NCBI GenBank assembly: GCA_003645185.1
Contig: QNEL01000004.1
Span: 1 to 42,596 of the forward strand
Direction of reading: 5' to 3'
Origin: Candidatus Parabeggiatoa sp. nov. 3
GTDB lineage: Bacteria; Pseudomonadota; Gammaproteobacteria; Beggiatoales; Beggiatoaceae
Length of the DNA: 42,596 nucleotides
Shown here one piece after another: positions 8,901 to 16,799 of this stretch; the first letter of the stretch is position 1; each line of letters starts with the position of its first letter. The position numbers were made by a program, and so were the translations under genes. Below the pieces are notes generated by a model. It searched no databases. It was not told the DNA's origin and worked only from the letters and a program-made list of their open reading frames with translations.

Positions 8901-10228
8901 GGAAGATTTTTCACATCAATCCAACTTTCAATTGTTTTTCCAATAATTCCGGTACTAACGAGTGCCCCAGATTCATTATAGATATGGAGTGGAATATCAT
9001 GGATACCTAATTCCATTGGAGCAGTATATTTAATAACGGCCTCAACATATCCTTCATAGGAAGGATAAAAGGTTGGCGTTGCTATAACTTCTACCTTTCC
9101 CGCATAAGAAGAATCAATACCTAAATAATGACCAATACTACTGTTCTCTTGTTTGGCATATTGATACATAACTAATGTATGTTCAACAATCGCCCCGCCT
9201 TCCAAAGGAAAATGGTAAGTGAAATCTGTATTTTCTACTACATTCCCTTGAGAGGAATATTTTTCCCAATCGCCATAACACAAATACTGTGCAGGATGGT
9301 TTGAACCTAAATTACAAGGATTAACCGCATTTATCCAATCCGAAAAATGATCAATCAAGCTAGTGACTTCCTGCTTATCAGTATCCACAGCCACCCGTTC
9401 CACAATCTGCCATTGCTTGGCTAGATCATCATAATAATAGGTGTTGATATCCTGCTCAGAATAGCCGGCCGGTAAATGCTTTTTGTCATAAGGCAGTTTG
9501 AGCTTGATTTTCTTTTTAAATTTCATGCCATGTGGCGATAAACGAAAACCCTTGCGTTGGCCCTTAGTGACATTAATCATCCCCACTGGCAGTGGAGGAA
9601 TCTCCGCATCAGCCAAAGACTTAATCCGCAAAGTGGTTTCTTCAGATACCGCACCTGTGCCAATCTCTAACTCTGCGCCTTCATGAGCGATTTTCTTAGC
9701 TTGCCCTGGTGGCACTTTTTCGGCTTTGGTATAAGAAGCCAACTCGGCTGGTATTGGATTTTTAGCATCAAGCACTTTTGGCAACGACGCAAAACCAAAT
9801 ATCAGGTTACCCGTATCAGACTGGCCTTGTTTAACCAAGTGCATGGTATAAAATTGCTGTTGCCCACCCAAATTGGCTTTAATCAGGGGTATCGAAATGG
9901 CCCCCATTTTTTGGTCAAAACTCGCGTAGGTTCCAGCCGGTGGATTAACGAGGGGCGTTATTTTCAGTTCAAATAAAAACTGCTCAGCGCCTTGCACATG
10001 ATCTAAATGGGCTTGATAAATCTTGCCATCATTGGATTCAACACAAGGGAGAAAAAATTTACCGTAGCCATCAGCTACAGAATAAGTGGCATTACAATTG
10101 CCACCACTGTCAGCATACGCACTGAATGCGCCCCCAAGCCAGCAGATGATCAGGCTGCTTAGGAGTAATAAACGGGGTACTGCCTTAGGCAAACTGACAA
10201 AAGGCAGCCCGTAGGTTTGGAATGTCAT
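2933..10228 (-). CDS. Giant secreted RHS/YD-repeat protein with C-terminal Zn-PLC-like toxin domain
   Basis: About 2431 residues from the ATG at 10228, which has AGAGGA about 9 nt upstream; an in-frame TTG lies 18 nt further up. Order: signal peptide (hydrophobic LLLLSSLIICWLGGAFSAYA, about 20-40); a ZU5/SpvB-like beta domain (about 185-300); a (PDPxP)n and polyproline linker (about 450-510); an Ig/CARDB-like segment; DPINTANGNFVY, typical of the domain opening RHS shells (about 714); dozens of YD repeats (about 830-2050); and the RHS core signature GLLWFGARHYDPETG (about 2110). The 267-residue tip after NPVTYFDLYG differs from the shell and carries KDVHFYMNYY, AAQYTDDND, KFHF, GLHAFQDSWSHEG and GH, an arrangement resembling zinc-dependent phospholipase C/DUF6765-like enzymes. 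In this family the shell encloses and delivers the variable tip. No immunity gene follows; the next 0.9 kb is repeats. Confidence 0.85.
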   Translation of the reverse strand: MTFQTYGLPFVSLPKAVPRLLLLSSLIICWLGGAFSAYADSGGNCNATYSVADGYGKFFLPCVESNDGKIYQAHLDHVQGAEQFLFELKITPLVNPPAGTYASFDQKMGAISIPLIKANLGGQQQFYTMHLVKQGQSDTGNLIFGFASLPKVLDAKNPIPAELASYTKAEKVPPGQAKKIAHEGAELEIGTGAVSEETTLRIKSLADAEIPPLPVGMINVTKGQRKGFRLSPHGMKFKKKIKLKLPYDKKHLPAGYSEQDINTYYYDDLAKQWQIVERVAVDTDKQEVTSLIDHFSDWINAVNPCNLGSNHPAQYLCYGDWEKYSSQGNVVENTDFTYHFPLEGGAIVEHTLVMYQYAKQENSSIGHYLGIDSSYAGKVEVIATPTFYPSYEGYVEAVIKYTAPMELGIHDIPLHIYNESGALVSTGIIGKTIESWIDVKNLPEPEPEPEPIPDPIPDPDPIPDPDPIPDPDPTPDPDPIPDPDPTPDPDPPPLPPPPPPPPPPPPPPCFPTVKAVTSEVSLEPVEPDQNITLAWQVENDQDCDAEGFELAFSGATLSGAEFSEGYFGGISALNVDAGQTKSVSVSFAAPTTPKEGGDFTVIYDILDEKGEPTGEQLTGTFTVDPCLSIEPPTIDSVELWQSGQGLSLPNASVSDETGEGSVSFESDGGNGFQVKASNMCGESSFGPISAPDTNSANHGPSCLKDCGGYQGSEADPINTANGNFVYLVLDATIAGVGETGLNLMRTYNSLAALWPSAAIVRYTDNGNEQEIVAGPPRYFGPGWISPFGVYLLVVDKAPQFEGVQIIYPDGHTVLFKKEGDSYVSDSPNHFDELTQEGDEYVLLDKNSLEKKRFNADGQLIGISDRNGNEITFEYADELLTRVENASGRWIQFSHNDDGQIIQAQLPEEISLSYEYTEGLLTAFIDGKGNRTEYQYDDNKQLVKMMTPKGHPKVQMTYDAENWRVVQQTVGETEQYDFEYSEDGSTSTIANAYGYKTVHHYDEASRLTQVEHPDGTSEQYGYDDDFNRIYYQNQADAEWHWTYDDRGNRLTADGPLGWHKAWAYNDQNRVVSMQERIDANTTRAFTFEYDEASNVVKVCMPLQDCATIQYDGRGLPTHLYDLAQHSTQNEYDGEGDLVAVTKADGAATRFEHDGLGRLVKLQKPMGNTYHYTYDPNSNLTAFAGPLGYQLGFGFDANDNLISKIDPNQGEIVYQYNLADKVVKIDNQLHFAVNNYTYGLMSELLGFQDAEGRDWTLSRDELSRITQIQGPLNSHSELHYNAVGKIVDLIDAAGRVDHTEYDALSRAISVVRNYKSGAVSNADTHVTTQYAYNLVGDVLQVTDPKGYTTHYQYDVQGRKISKQNAEGHEWQYRYDPMGNLLSVLNPRGYTTQIDYTPTYRVHKVVDPEQHALTLLYNPNGKLTDKIDRRGVITHHEYNELDRLVQRISNFKDGAADHETNVKTAFEYDLAGNLRFLTNPRGFTAELRYDAANRRTEVIDFEQGSSRLVYDKVDNVLRLTDANDNSTAYQYDALDQLVAVINAENETKQFEYDVVGNRTALIEADGTVTAYDYDAIYRLNGVIQNFKADAADANDVNVATQYGYDARGLLTSILNANDHITLFEHDKVGQVIREIDPLNKVWVYAYDGVGNKVSRQDAKGDLTQYNYLPDEQLQKISYVDETTVQYAYDPNNNRTSMQDSLGTTTWTYDPLNRRIAQDDPFSRVLQTAYDAGGNRVGLGYADGNQVAYAYSPNNWLAKVTDPHEQVTAYERDKVGNITHTTNPNAMVTDKTYDRVYRVLTLANRQVEGAKKTHSAFDYAYNLVGHVTQVVKEYGWQQPSEITETYTYDGVHRLATATISPLKNNGDDVVMAYAYDPVGNRLAWESNDDLTTHEPFDAFRKTYAYNANNQLLKQVMDSDKPNGDLLTTFRYDENGNRINKLLEGEHGVDHYSTDYRFDPENRLIVAQNYQIEAGDKRTDRDVSWLDYDGGGRRLAKHYDPKLNQPKGGGVDKQTQYVFDGLDPVAEYNMLNGQRIDYYRGAANRLMTMHQYKGGTQGNMYWYHHNFKGDVSGLTKHNGNSHHNYRYDPYGGVVPENGNFTDPHNHYTLTDKEYDEHTGLLWFGARHYDPETGVWMTQDLYRGVIDEPMSLHRFGYVEGNPVTYFDLYGYYAKDVHFYMNYYIAAAIGLHKKTTDYEFSEAYMIAWAAQYTDDNDETGPFNWPDGTSKFHFRTAFSWGVDTVKSGYSSAKEPLNDGISSNDIMLTGMGLHAFQDSWSHEGYEALLGHIYALPDPHSVDYPYDNVDKAMDMAEETYNALVRWNGNNCATSFNDISSTLRTLFSKEGSLEERIENWKEQISTDFDINVTYEFSKEHEEWEDDFLTAAHKVKAVDNPSDMEALNDKLNDAINEAERHIIWKLSGCSRNYSEICRILFGN
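8757..8864. repeat. 18-bp coding minisatellite encoding (T/I)PDPDP
   Basis: Six 18-bp units (plus-strand form GGATCAGGATCAGGTATT with T/C and A/G variants), then a partial unit, encode the Pro-Asp linker of the RHS protein. The adjacent GGTGGTGGC-type run to about 8705 encodes polyproline. Copy number is likely variable between strains. The linker probably spans the cell envelope or spaces the N-terminal domain from the shell. Confidence 0.85.
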
Positions 10229-11223
10229 TAAATAATTTCCTCTCAATTGGTAAAACCGATTAAAAACGTATAAGCCAAGGATTATTAATATGACTTTAGT
10301 AATGAATTATCAGTAGAACGAAAGGGCGCATTTCTAAAAAAAGAGCATATTGATAAATTTTGAAGGCCCGATAGGAATGCATGTTATTTTGCGGCCCGAT
10401 AGGAATGCATGTTATTTTGCTTTTATTTGTTTTCGATCTATTGATTATAGACATACCTATTAAATGAATGAAAATAGTTTAATTACCAAAATTTGTTACT
10501 CTGCCGAACAACGAGTGGTCGTTTTTAGCGGATAAAGGGTAAATTTTGACTATTCTTTAATTAGCAAAGGCTAAATCAATTTATTCAAAATGCTTATTGA
10601 CACGCTGAAACGGAGAAATTGGGATCGTTGAATGGGATTGATTCAAATCAATAAATGACATAAGGGCAAGCCTCAATGCCATTAAGTTAAGCTTAGGAGA
10701 ACACGCTGGTTTGCCCCGGAAGTCCCTAAATACACGGGGTTTTGTAGGGGCCAACTTGGGGTGTATAAATATAAACTCATTTCTTGGTTTATTTTTCAGC
10801 TTATTTTTATTCCAAATGGGGGATGGTGGGCAAGCGGGCGGTGAAATCTGGGTTTATATTAAGTTCATTGTCGCTAAGCGATCCCACCCTACAAATCTGG
10901 GGTGATAAAAAAGCAGCAAAAATACCTGAACAGACACACCCCCAGGGCCAACCTACATGCCATTAAGTTAAGCCTGGGCGAACACGCAGGTTCGCCCCTA
11001 CAACCCCTGAATACGTTGGGTTTGGTAGGGGCATACCTGCGTGTCTGCCCTTAACTTAATGGCATTGAGGGCCAACCTACATGTCTGCCCTTAATTTAAT
11101 TAATGGCATAAGGGCAACCCTACGGATTGCCCGTAGGGCCAATCCCTTCTTATTACCATTATCTTTGTAGGGACAATTCATTGTGATTGCCTTTGTGTGA
11201 AGCAACGAAACCATCCCACTGTC
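10229..11223. repeat. 1-kb gene-free region packed with dispersed repeats
   Basis: No supported gene. Contents include two units of GGAATGCATGTTATTTTGC at about 10371-10420; a GGTGGGCAAGCGGGCGGTG arm paired with CGCTAAGCGATCCCACCCTAC at about 10824-10892; and an inverted repeat at 10957-11065 with arms ATGCCATTAAGTTAAGC and GCCCTTAACTTAATGGCAT that encloses GCAGGTTCGCCCCTAC. Further fragments of the same families continue to about 11160. About 10421-10680 is A/T-rich sequence in which nothing was recognised apart from the upstream region of the RHS gene. Confidence 0.7.
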
Positions 11224-12045
11224 TTATTTTCCAAAAGTCGCAAATATCACTTCCATCAAGGCTTCCACAGTTTCTATATCATCCGTTAAGGGTTCAACGA
11301 GGGCGGAACGACAAGCATCGACTGGATCGAAACCATGCTTGATCAGTGTCGCGGCATAAACCAAAAGACGGGTGGAGGCACCCTCTTCTATATCATGATC
11401 TTTGAGTACACGCAAGGCATTCGTTAAATTAACCAGGCGCTGAGCTAAATTTTTATCTATACCCGTTTCACCTATCAGGATTTCTTGCTCAATACTTGGA
11501 CTCGGGTAATTAAAACGTAAGGCGACAAAACGTTGTCGCGTACTCGGTTTCATACCTTTAAGCAAATTTTGGTAGCCCGGATTATAAGAAACAACGAGCA
11601 TAAATTCAGGCGGTGCTTGTAAACGCTCATTCGTCCGTTCAATCGGTAAAATGCGACGATCATCAGTCAAAGGGTGTAAAACAACCGTCGTGTCTTTACG
11701 CGCCTCAACCACTTCATCTAAATAACAAATTGCCCCTTCACGCACTGCACGAGTCAATGGCCCATCACTCCAATAGGTGGATTCGTTACTAATGAGATGT
11801 CTGCCCACTAAATCCGCCGCCGTCAAATCGTCATGGCAAGCTACAGTATAAAGAGGACGATCTAATCGTGCTGCCATATAGCTGACAAAGCGCGTTTTGC
11901 CACATCCCGTAGGCCCTTTAATTAAAACAGGAAGTTGGTGACGGTAGGCCTGTTCAAATAGCGCGACTTCATTACCGATGGGCTTATAATAAGGCATTTG
12001 GATAGTGCCAGTTGAATTGTCTAAAATATTCTTATGATTGTCCAT
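11224..12045 (-). CDS. norQ: NorQ/CbbQ-type MoxR AAA+ ATPase
   Basis: 273 residues from the ATG at 12045, which overlaps the stop of the preceding gene as TAATG. Walker A is GPTGCGKT (about 44-51), and Walker B lies in AICYLDEVVEAR. VVSYNPGYQNLLKGMKPSTRQRF is characteristic of the NirQ/NorQ/CbbQ branch. These ATPases, normally working with a NorD/CbbO-type VWA partner, remodel or insert the non-haem iron of the enzyme, here nitric oxide reductase. It is the last gene of the nor operon. No norD follows, which is unusual because NorQ and NorD usually act as a pair. Confidence 0.92.
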   Translation of the reverse strand: MDNHKNILDNSTGTIQMPYYKPIGNEVALFEQAYRHQLPVLIKGPTGCGKTRFVSYMAARLDRPLYTVACHDDLTAADLVGRHLISNESTYWSDGPLTRAVREGAICYLDEVVEARKDTTVVLHPLTDDRRILPIERTNERLQAPPEFMLVVSYNPGYQNLLKGMKPSTRQRFVALRFNYPSPSIEQEILIGETGIDKNLAQRLVNLTNALRVLKDHDIEEGASTRLLVYAATLIKHGFDPVDACRSALVEPLTDDIETVEALMEVIFATFGK

Positions 12046-12329
12046 TATGATTGCAGTCCTAACCAATAAGCCAAACCAATAAGTCCCATCACAAGTAACA
12101 ACCAGCTATACATGATTATTTTCCAAAACCAGCGCACTTGATGCAAACCCATGAAAAAATCTATCACCATTTGCCCTTTTATGAGGGTGCTAAACAGAAG
12201 AAGACTAACGATGGTTATGTTGCCGATTTCACGTTTACCTATCACAAAAGCAAATAGGGTGAGCAAAATGAGTATTAACCAGACATAAGTACAAGGGCGC
12301 ACCGGATGAGATTTAATATTTTCAGACAT
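12045..12329 (-). CDS. norF: NorF-like small membrane protein (COX4-type)
   Basis: 94 residues with three predicted membrane segments (CTYVWLILILLTLFAF, ITIVSLLLFSTLIKG, IIMYSWLLLVMGLIGLAYW). Length, topology and position match the prokaryotic cytochrome c oxidase subunit IV/NorF family, which accompanies NorE and supports full nitric oxide reductase activity. It lies 36 nt after norE and overlaps norQ by one base. No clear ribosome-binding site precedes the ATG. The start region itself is repeated in tandem upstream, so expression may depend on coupling to norE. Confidence 0.8.
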   Translation of the reverse strand: MSENIKSHPVRPCTYVWLILILLTLFAFVIGKREIGNITIVSLLLFSTLIKGQMVIDFFMGLHQVRWFWKIIMYSWLLLVMGLIGLAYWLGLQS

Positions 12330-12363
12330 GTTATTTTCAGACTTGTTATTTTTCAGACTTGTT
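12318..12363. repeat. Three tandem 15-16 bp copies of the norF start region
   Basis: On the minus strand the sequence AACAAGTCTGAAAAT occurs twice in the norE-norF gap and then as AACATGTCTGAAAAT, which contains the norF ATG. Only the third copy has the ATG. The spacer between the two genes thus appears to have grown by short tandem duplication. Confidence 0.75.
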
Positions 12364-12365
12364 AT

Positions 12366-12944
12366 TTAGCGGATAATATAAATTAAAGGAAATAGAATAA
12401 TCCAAACCAAATCAACCATGTGCCAATAAGAAGCACCCGTTTCAACCCCAATATGATCTTGAGCAGTATAGCCACCACGCCGCGCTTTAAGCAATATTGC
12501 GGCTAAAATCACCATACCTAAAATCACATGCATAAAATGAAAAAACGTGAGTGAGAGATAAAACATGTAAAAAGTATTCGTACTGAGGCTAATACCGACT
12601 GAAAATTTTCCATAAAATTCAATGATTTTAATGATTAAAAAGATCGCGCCCATCGCAAGTGCGGCACCTAGCCAGTTGACACAAGTTTGTACTTTATCAT
12701 GCTTGATAGCAGTGACAGCTTGCACCACAAAATAACTGCTGGTAATGAGTACGAAGGTATTGATAGCACCAAATTCTCGCGTGAGGGTGGATTGACTGGT
12801 GTTAAATAATTCGACATTGTAACTGCGAGCAAAGGCATAAGCGACAAAAAAAATGCCGAAGACTAAAAGTTCGGCAAAAATGAAAATCCAAATGGCGAAA
12901 TCGCCAGGTAAATGATCACGCGGTGGAGAGGCTGATTTTATCAT
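12366..12944 (-). CDS. norE: NorE, cytochrome c oxidase subunit III-like protein
   Basis: 192 residues starting at the ATG at 12944 (a GTG immediately upstream at 12947 is also possible). Five hydrophobic segments follow the heme-copper oxidase subunit III pattern: DFAIWIFIFAELLVFGIFFVAY, FVLITSSYFVVQAV, LGAALAMGAIFLI, FHFMHVILGMVILAAILL, and the C-terminal WHMVDLVWIILFPLIYI. The closing GASYWHMVDLVWIILFPL motif is the subunit III hallmark. NorE is a non-catalytic accessory protein of nitric oxide reductase operons. A repeat of the GGGCGAACAC family separates it from norB. Confidence 0.88.
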   Translation of the reverse strand: MIKSASPPRDHLPGDFAIWIFIFAELLVFGIFFVAYAFARSYNVELFNTSQSTLTREFGAINTFVLITSSYFVVQAVTAIKHDKVQTCVNWLGAALAMGAIFLIIKIIEFYGKFSVGISLSTNTFYMFYLSLTFFHFMHVILGMVILAAILLKARRGGYTAQDHIGVETGASYWHMVDLVWIILFPLIYIIR

Positions 12945-12993
12945 CACGGTTAATGGTTAATGGTTAATGTTTGAATTGGAGTTCAAGCAAATA

Positions 12994-13054
12994 GGGCGAA
13001 CACACAGGTTCGCCCCTACATTGCCTCTGTAGGGGCGAACCTGCGTGTTCGCCC
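12994..13054. repeat. Inverted repeat between norB and norE
   Basis: Arms GGGCGAACACACAGGTTCGC and GCGAACCTGCGTGTTCGCCC form a nearly perfect hairpin, with CCCTACATTGCCTCTGTAGGGG in the centre. The same family occurs at 10957-11065 and 15608-15683. Inside an operon, such a hairpin could stabilise the norCB transcript or reduce expression of the distal genes. Confidence 0.8.
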
Positions 13055-13096
13055 TTTTGAATTTTGAAAAAGGGTTTTGGGATTAACGCTTATGGA

Positions 13097-14479
<1,383 letters not shown>

Positions 14480-14505
14480 CTATTAATTTCTCCTTTTTGT
14501 CGGGA

Positions 14506-14934
14506 TTAACCTTCAATATTGGGTGGCCAATTACCAGCGGTATTGATTTCAGAAGTCCACTTCAAAAATGCCACTAGAGCCTCTAAATCTTCTTCGCTCA
14601 GGTTAAATTGTGGCATCTGTCTGCGGCTAGGAACATTAGTAGGCATACCCTTAATCCACGCTTTGATGAAAGCGCCGCCTCTGCGCTTATAAACATTGCC
14701 CAATTCAGGCGCATAATAAGCCCCTTCCCCTAGCAGGGTATGACAACCGATACAATCGTTTGTTTCCCAAACGATTTTGCCATGCGCCACTTGTGGCGTG
14801 ATATTTTCCCTGTGATCACGCTCTGGCAAAGCCATGGTTGTGTCAAAGGTTAAGGCAAGAAACAGCAAGATAAAAAATGCTGAACCGCCATAATAAATGT
14901 TTCGCGCCATGGCTTTGGTGAAAATTTCACTCAT
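14506..14934 (-). CDS. norC: Nitric oxide reductase cytochrome c subunit NorC
   Basis: 142 residues from the ATG at 14934, chosen because GGAG lies 6 nt upstream; the open frame extends to 14964 without a binding site. A single N-terminal membrane anchor (about 15-31) precedes a periplasmic cytochrome c domain with heme-binding CIGCH (61-65). The probable axial Met is in SRRQMPQFNLSEEDLEALVAFL (M107), and the ending NTAGNWPPN is typical of NorC. It passes electrons from soluble cytochrome c to NorB. It is the first gene of norCBEFQ. Confidence 0.96.
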   Translation of the reverse strand: MSEIFTKAMARNIYYGGSAFFILLFLALTFDTTMALPERDHRENITPQVAHGKIVWETNDCIGCHTLLGEGAYYAPELGNVYKRRGGAFIKAWIKGMPTNVPSRRQMPQFNLSEEDLEALVAFLKWTSEINTAGNWPPNIEG

Positions 14935-15126
14935 ATTTACTCCGTTTATCCAAAAATTAAACAAAAGTCCGTAACAGCACGGCTATAACGACAATGGAGT
15001 CTGCTAAAGGCCTCAGAAAACCCTAATAACCCTACAAAATATTATAAATTATTAATATAATAAATGACTAATATTGTAAGGCGATCAATGAGTTAAAAAG
15101 TTTTCAGAGCGTCAACAACGACAACC

Positions 15127-15176
15127 GTGGCGTAATATACCATACTAATTTACTCAACTAAATTGATAAAGATCAA
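15127..15176 (-). promoter_or_regulatory. FNR/DNR/NNR-type class II promoter of the nor operon
   Basis: A perfect palindromic box TTGATAAAGATCAA lies at 15163-15176. Reading the minus strand, TATATT (15139-15134) is a good -10 element, which puts transcription start near 15128. The box centre would then be at about -41.5, the canonical class II position for FNR-family activators. The leader to norC would be about 194 nt. Crp/Fnr-family regulators responding to low oxygen or NO commonly activate nor genes; which regulator binds cannot be told from the site. Confidence 0.75.
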
Positions 15177-15370
15177 ATTGACATACAAAAAAATGTTTTT
15201 GCGCGCAAAAATATTGGCGTGAAAAGGGCAAACAGGGCGCATTTCTAAAAAAAGGTCATTATTATCAATCTGCTTCTTTGCTATTGCGATTTTCGGTAGT
15301 CTCTCCAAACCAATGGAGGTGTTCAAACAATGGGAATTGGGTAATTGTTCATTACAGAATTGGGATATTA

Positions 15371-15430
15371 GCCACGGAATGACACAGAAAGCACGGAATA
15401 TTTCCGTGTTTTTCCGTGTTTTTCCGTGGC
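15371..15430. repeat. 60-bp inverted repeat with CCGTGTTTTTCCGTG core
   Basis: Begins GCCACGGAATGACAC and ends GTGTTTTTCCGTGGC. A second 60-bp copy with the same ends lies at 36181-36240, just past another gene's stop codon. It is a dispersed hairpin; the open frame crossing it on the minus strand is not considered real. Confidence 0.75.
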
Positions 15431-15445
15431 AAAAACTCAATTAAA

Positions 15446-15459
15446 TTGACAAAGATCAA
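15446..15459. promoter_or_regulatory. Second FNR-type box in the norC/protease intergenic region
   Basis: TTGACAAAGATCAA fits the FNR-family consensus with one change in the left half. On the plus strand TATAAT at 15507-15512 could be a -10 element with start near 15518, which puts this box at about -66, close to a class I position for the protease gene at 15706. It is 270 nt from the nor promoter, so a role there is less likely. Confidence 0.5.
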
Positions 15460-15506
15460 AAAATCCAACGGAACGTACTTCAAAAAGGTAAACCTGCTCG
15501 GTTTGA

Positions 15507-15512
15507 TATAAT
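15507..15512 (+). promoter_or_regulatory. Possible -10 element for the retropepsin-like protease gene
   Basis: A perfect TATAAT preceded by TTGA lies about 195 nt upstream of the start at 15706. No convincing -35 element was found at the expected spacing, which would fit activator dependence on the FNR-type box at 15446-15459. In an A/T-rich setting a chance match is possible. Confidence 0.35.
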
Positions 15513-15607
15513 ATAAATAATCCCTACAAAGGGGTGCTGGTATTAAAAAAAGATTATTTTCAAAACCTCCGCCTCCTTACCCCAGTACGTCAATGCCATA
15601 TCGTATC

Positions 15608-15683
15608 GGGCAGACACGCCGTAAAGTCCCTACAAAAAATATATCAATAACGTTTTTGTAGGGGCGAACCTGCGTGTTCGCCC
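15608..15683. repeat. Inverted repeat of the GGGCGAACACGC family
   Basis: GGGCAGACACGCCGTAAAG at the left faces GGGGCGAACCTGCGTGTTCG at the right. The arms are less perfect than in the copy at 12994-13054, as if each half came from a different family member. It ends just before the start of the protease gene and would lie in its leader. Confidence 0.65.
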
Positions 15684-15705
15684 AATTATGATAACAGGAA
15701 AAAAA

Positions 15706-16308
15706 ATGATGTCTGAAAATCAAAGTCCAGAGGAAATTGTTAAAGAAATGATTTTGCGTATGGAATCAGGTACACTGATGAAGGAACAAATTAAGCAAAA
15801 AAGACAGAAAAAACTGATAATATTCATTATCTTAAGTCTTTTTATTACCGCTATCTCTTATGATTTTTTTAATGCCAAACCAGAGCAACCATTCGATTTT
15901 AAGGCACAACAGCCGAAATCTATCGTGCATAATGATGGCAGTATTGAAGTGCTTATGGAACAAGATAAACAAGGCCACTGTACTTTTATAGGTTATATCA
16001 ACGATAAAAGAGTCACGTTTTTGCTTGATACCGGCGCAACGTCTATTGCCGTACCTCATCAATTAGCGAATAACTTAGGTTTACGTCGAGGTAAAAACCT
16101 CTTATCAAAAACCGCAAATGGTAATGTGTTATCATACGAAACAGTAATACGTGAGGTTAGAGTGGGTGCAATTATGCAGCGTCATATTGAAGGCGTCATT
16201 CTAACGAATATGGAAGGCGATGAAATATTATTAGGTATGTCTTTTTTTCAATCTGGAATAGATTTAATGATAGAAAAAGGAACCGTTAAATTTTCAAAAA
16301 AGTTATAA
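15706..16308 (+). CDS. Membrane-anchored retropepsin-like aspartic protease (clan AA)
   Basis: 200 residues from the ATG at 15706, chosen because AGGA lies 6 nt upstream; an earlier ATG at 15688 falls in the repeat. A charged N-terminus, one membrane helix (about 37-53, LIIFIILSLFITAISY) and then a single retropepsin domain: VTFLLDTGATSIAVP with catalytic D108, followed by the flap region and EILLGMSFFQSGIDLMIEKG. Bacterial proteins of this TIGR02281-like group are thought to dimerise to form the active site, with the domain on the periplasmic side. The substrate is unknown. The FNR-type box upstream suggests a link to low oxygen. Confidence 0.85.
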   Translation: MMSENQSPEEIVKEMILRMESGTLMKEQIKQKRQKKLIIFIILSLFITAISYDFFNAKPEQPFDFKAQQPKSIVHNDGSIEVLMEQDKQGHCTFIGYINDKRVTFLLDTGATSIAVPHQLANNLGLRRGKNLLSKTANGNVLSYETVIREVRVGAIMQRHIEGVILTNMEGDEILLGMSFFQSGIDLMIEKGTVKFSKKL

Positions 16309-16799
16309 CCCGTGTTCAAATTTGCAAACTCAAGTTGAATCTTCGATTTTCGTTCCAAATTTATTTTGCAACAATTTTCGTTCCAAATTTAATTTTGCGG
16401 CCATTTTCGTTCCAAATTTATTTTGCGGCCCTCTTGGAATGCCTGTTATTTTGCGGCCTCTTGGAATGCCTGTTATTTTGCAGCCTCTTGGAATGCATGT
16501 TATTTTGCGGTTCGATTTTCTTGATATAACTGTACTTGATTCAATCGGGAAACGCTATATTTTGCGTAGGCCCGCTTTTAGTGAAAAATTTATTTTGCGT
16601 AGGCAATTGGAATGCATGTTATTTTGCTTCGCCCCAATTGGAATGCATGTTATTTTGCGTAGGCCCGATTGAGATTGATAATAACCCTTGGGAAAGCACT
16701 CAAGAGCGAACGACAATCCCCTTGGTGTGAAATGATTTTTCTGAACCACGACAAAAACTTGATCTGAAACTCATCACAACAAGCATAGAATTGTAACTC
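16309..16799. repeat. Array of TTATTTTGC repeat units
   Basis: About 16343-16516 holds three GTTCCAAATTTATTTTGC units, then three GGAATGCCTGTTATTTTGC-type units. After a short unrelated stretch, about 16555-16666 carries further units, two of them GGAATGCATGTTATTTTGC. The same family is at 10371-10420 and 26945-27163. Open frames across it translate the repeat in all three frames and are rejected. From 16667 to 16799 nothing was recognised. Confidence 0.75.

Noticed and set aside
3144-9976. Many plus-strand open frames opposite the RHS gene (for example 3554-4024, 8606-9010)
   Set aside because: They lie antisense to a clear YD-repeat gene, share its periodicity, and lack recognisable domains. 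The Val/Asp/Gln-rich and Trp/Arg-rich ones are translations of the Pro-Asp minisatellite complement.
15150-15440. 96-residue minus-strand frame upstream of norC
   Set aside because: It crosses the 60-bp hairpin repeat and both the FNR box and promoter of the nor operon, and shows no domain or ribosome-binding site.
16322-16672. 116-residue plus-strand frame
   Set aside because: It is made of the TTATTTTGC repeat array and has no ribosome-binding site.
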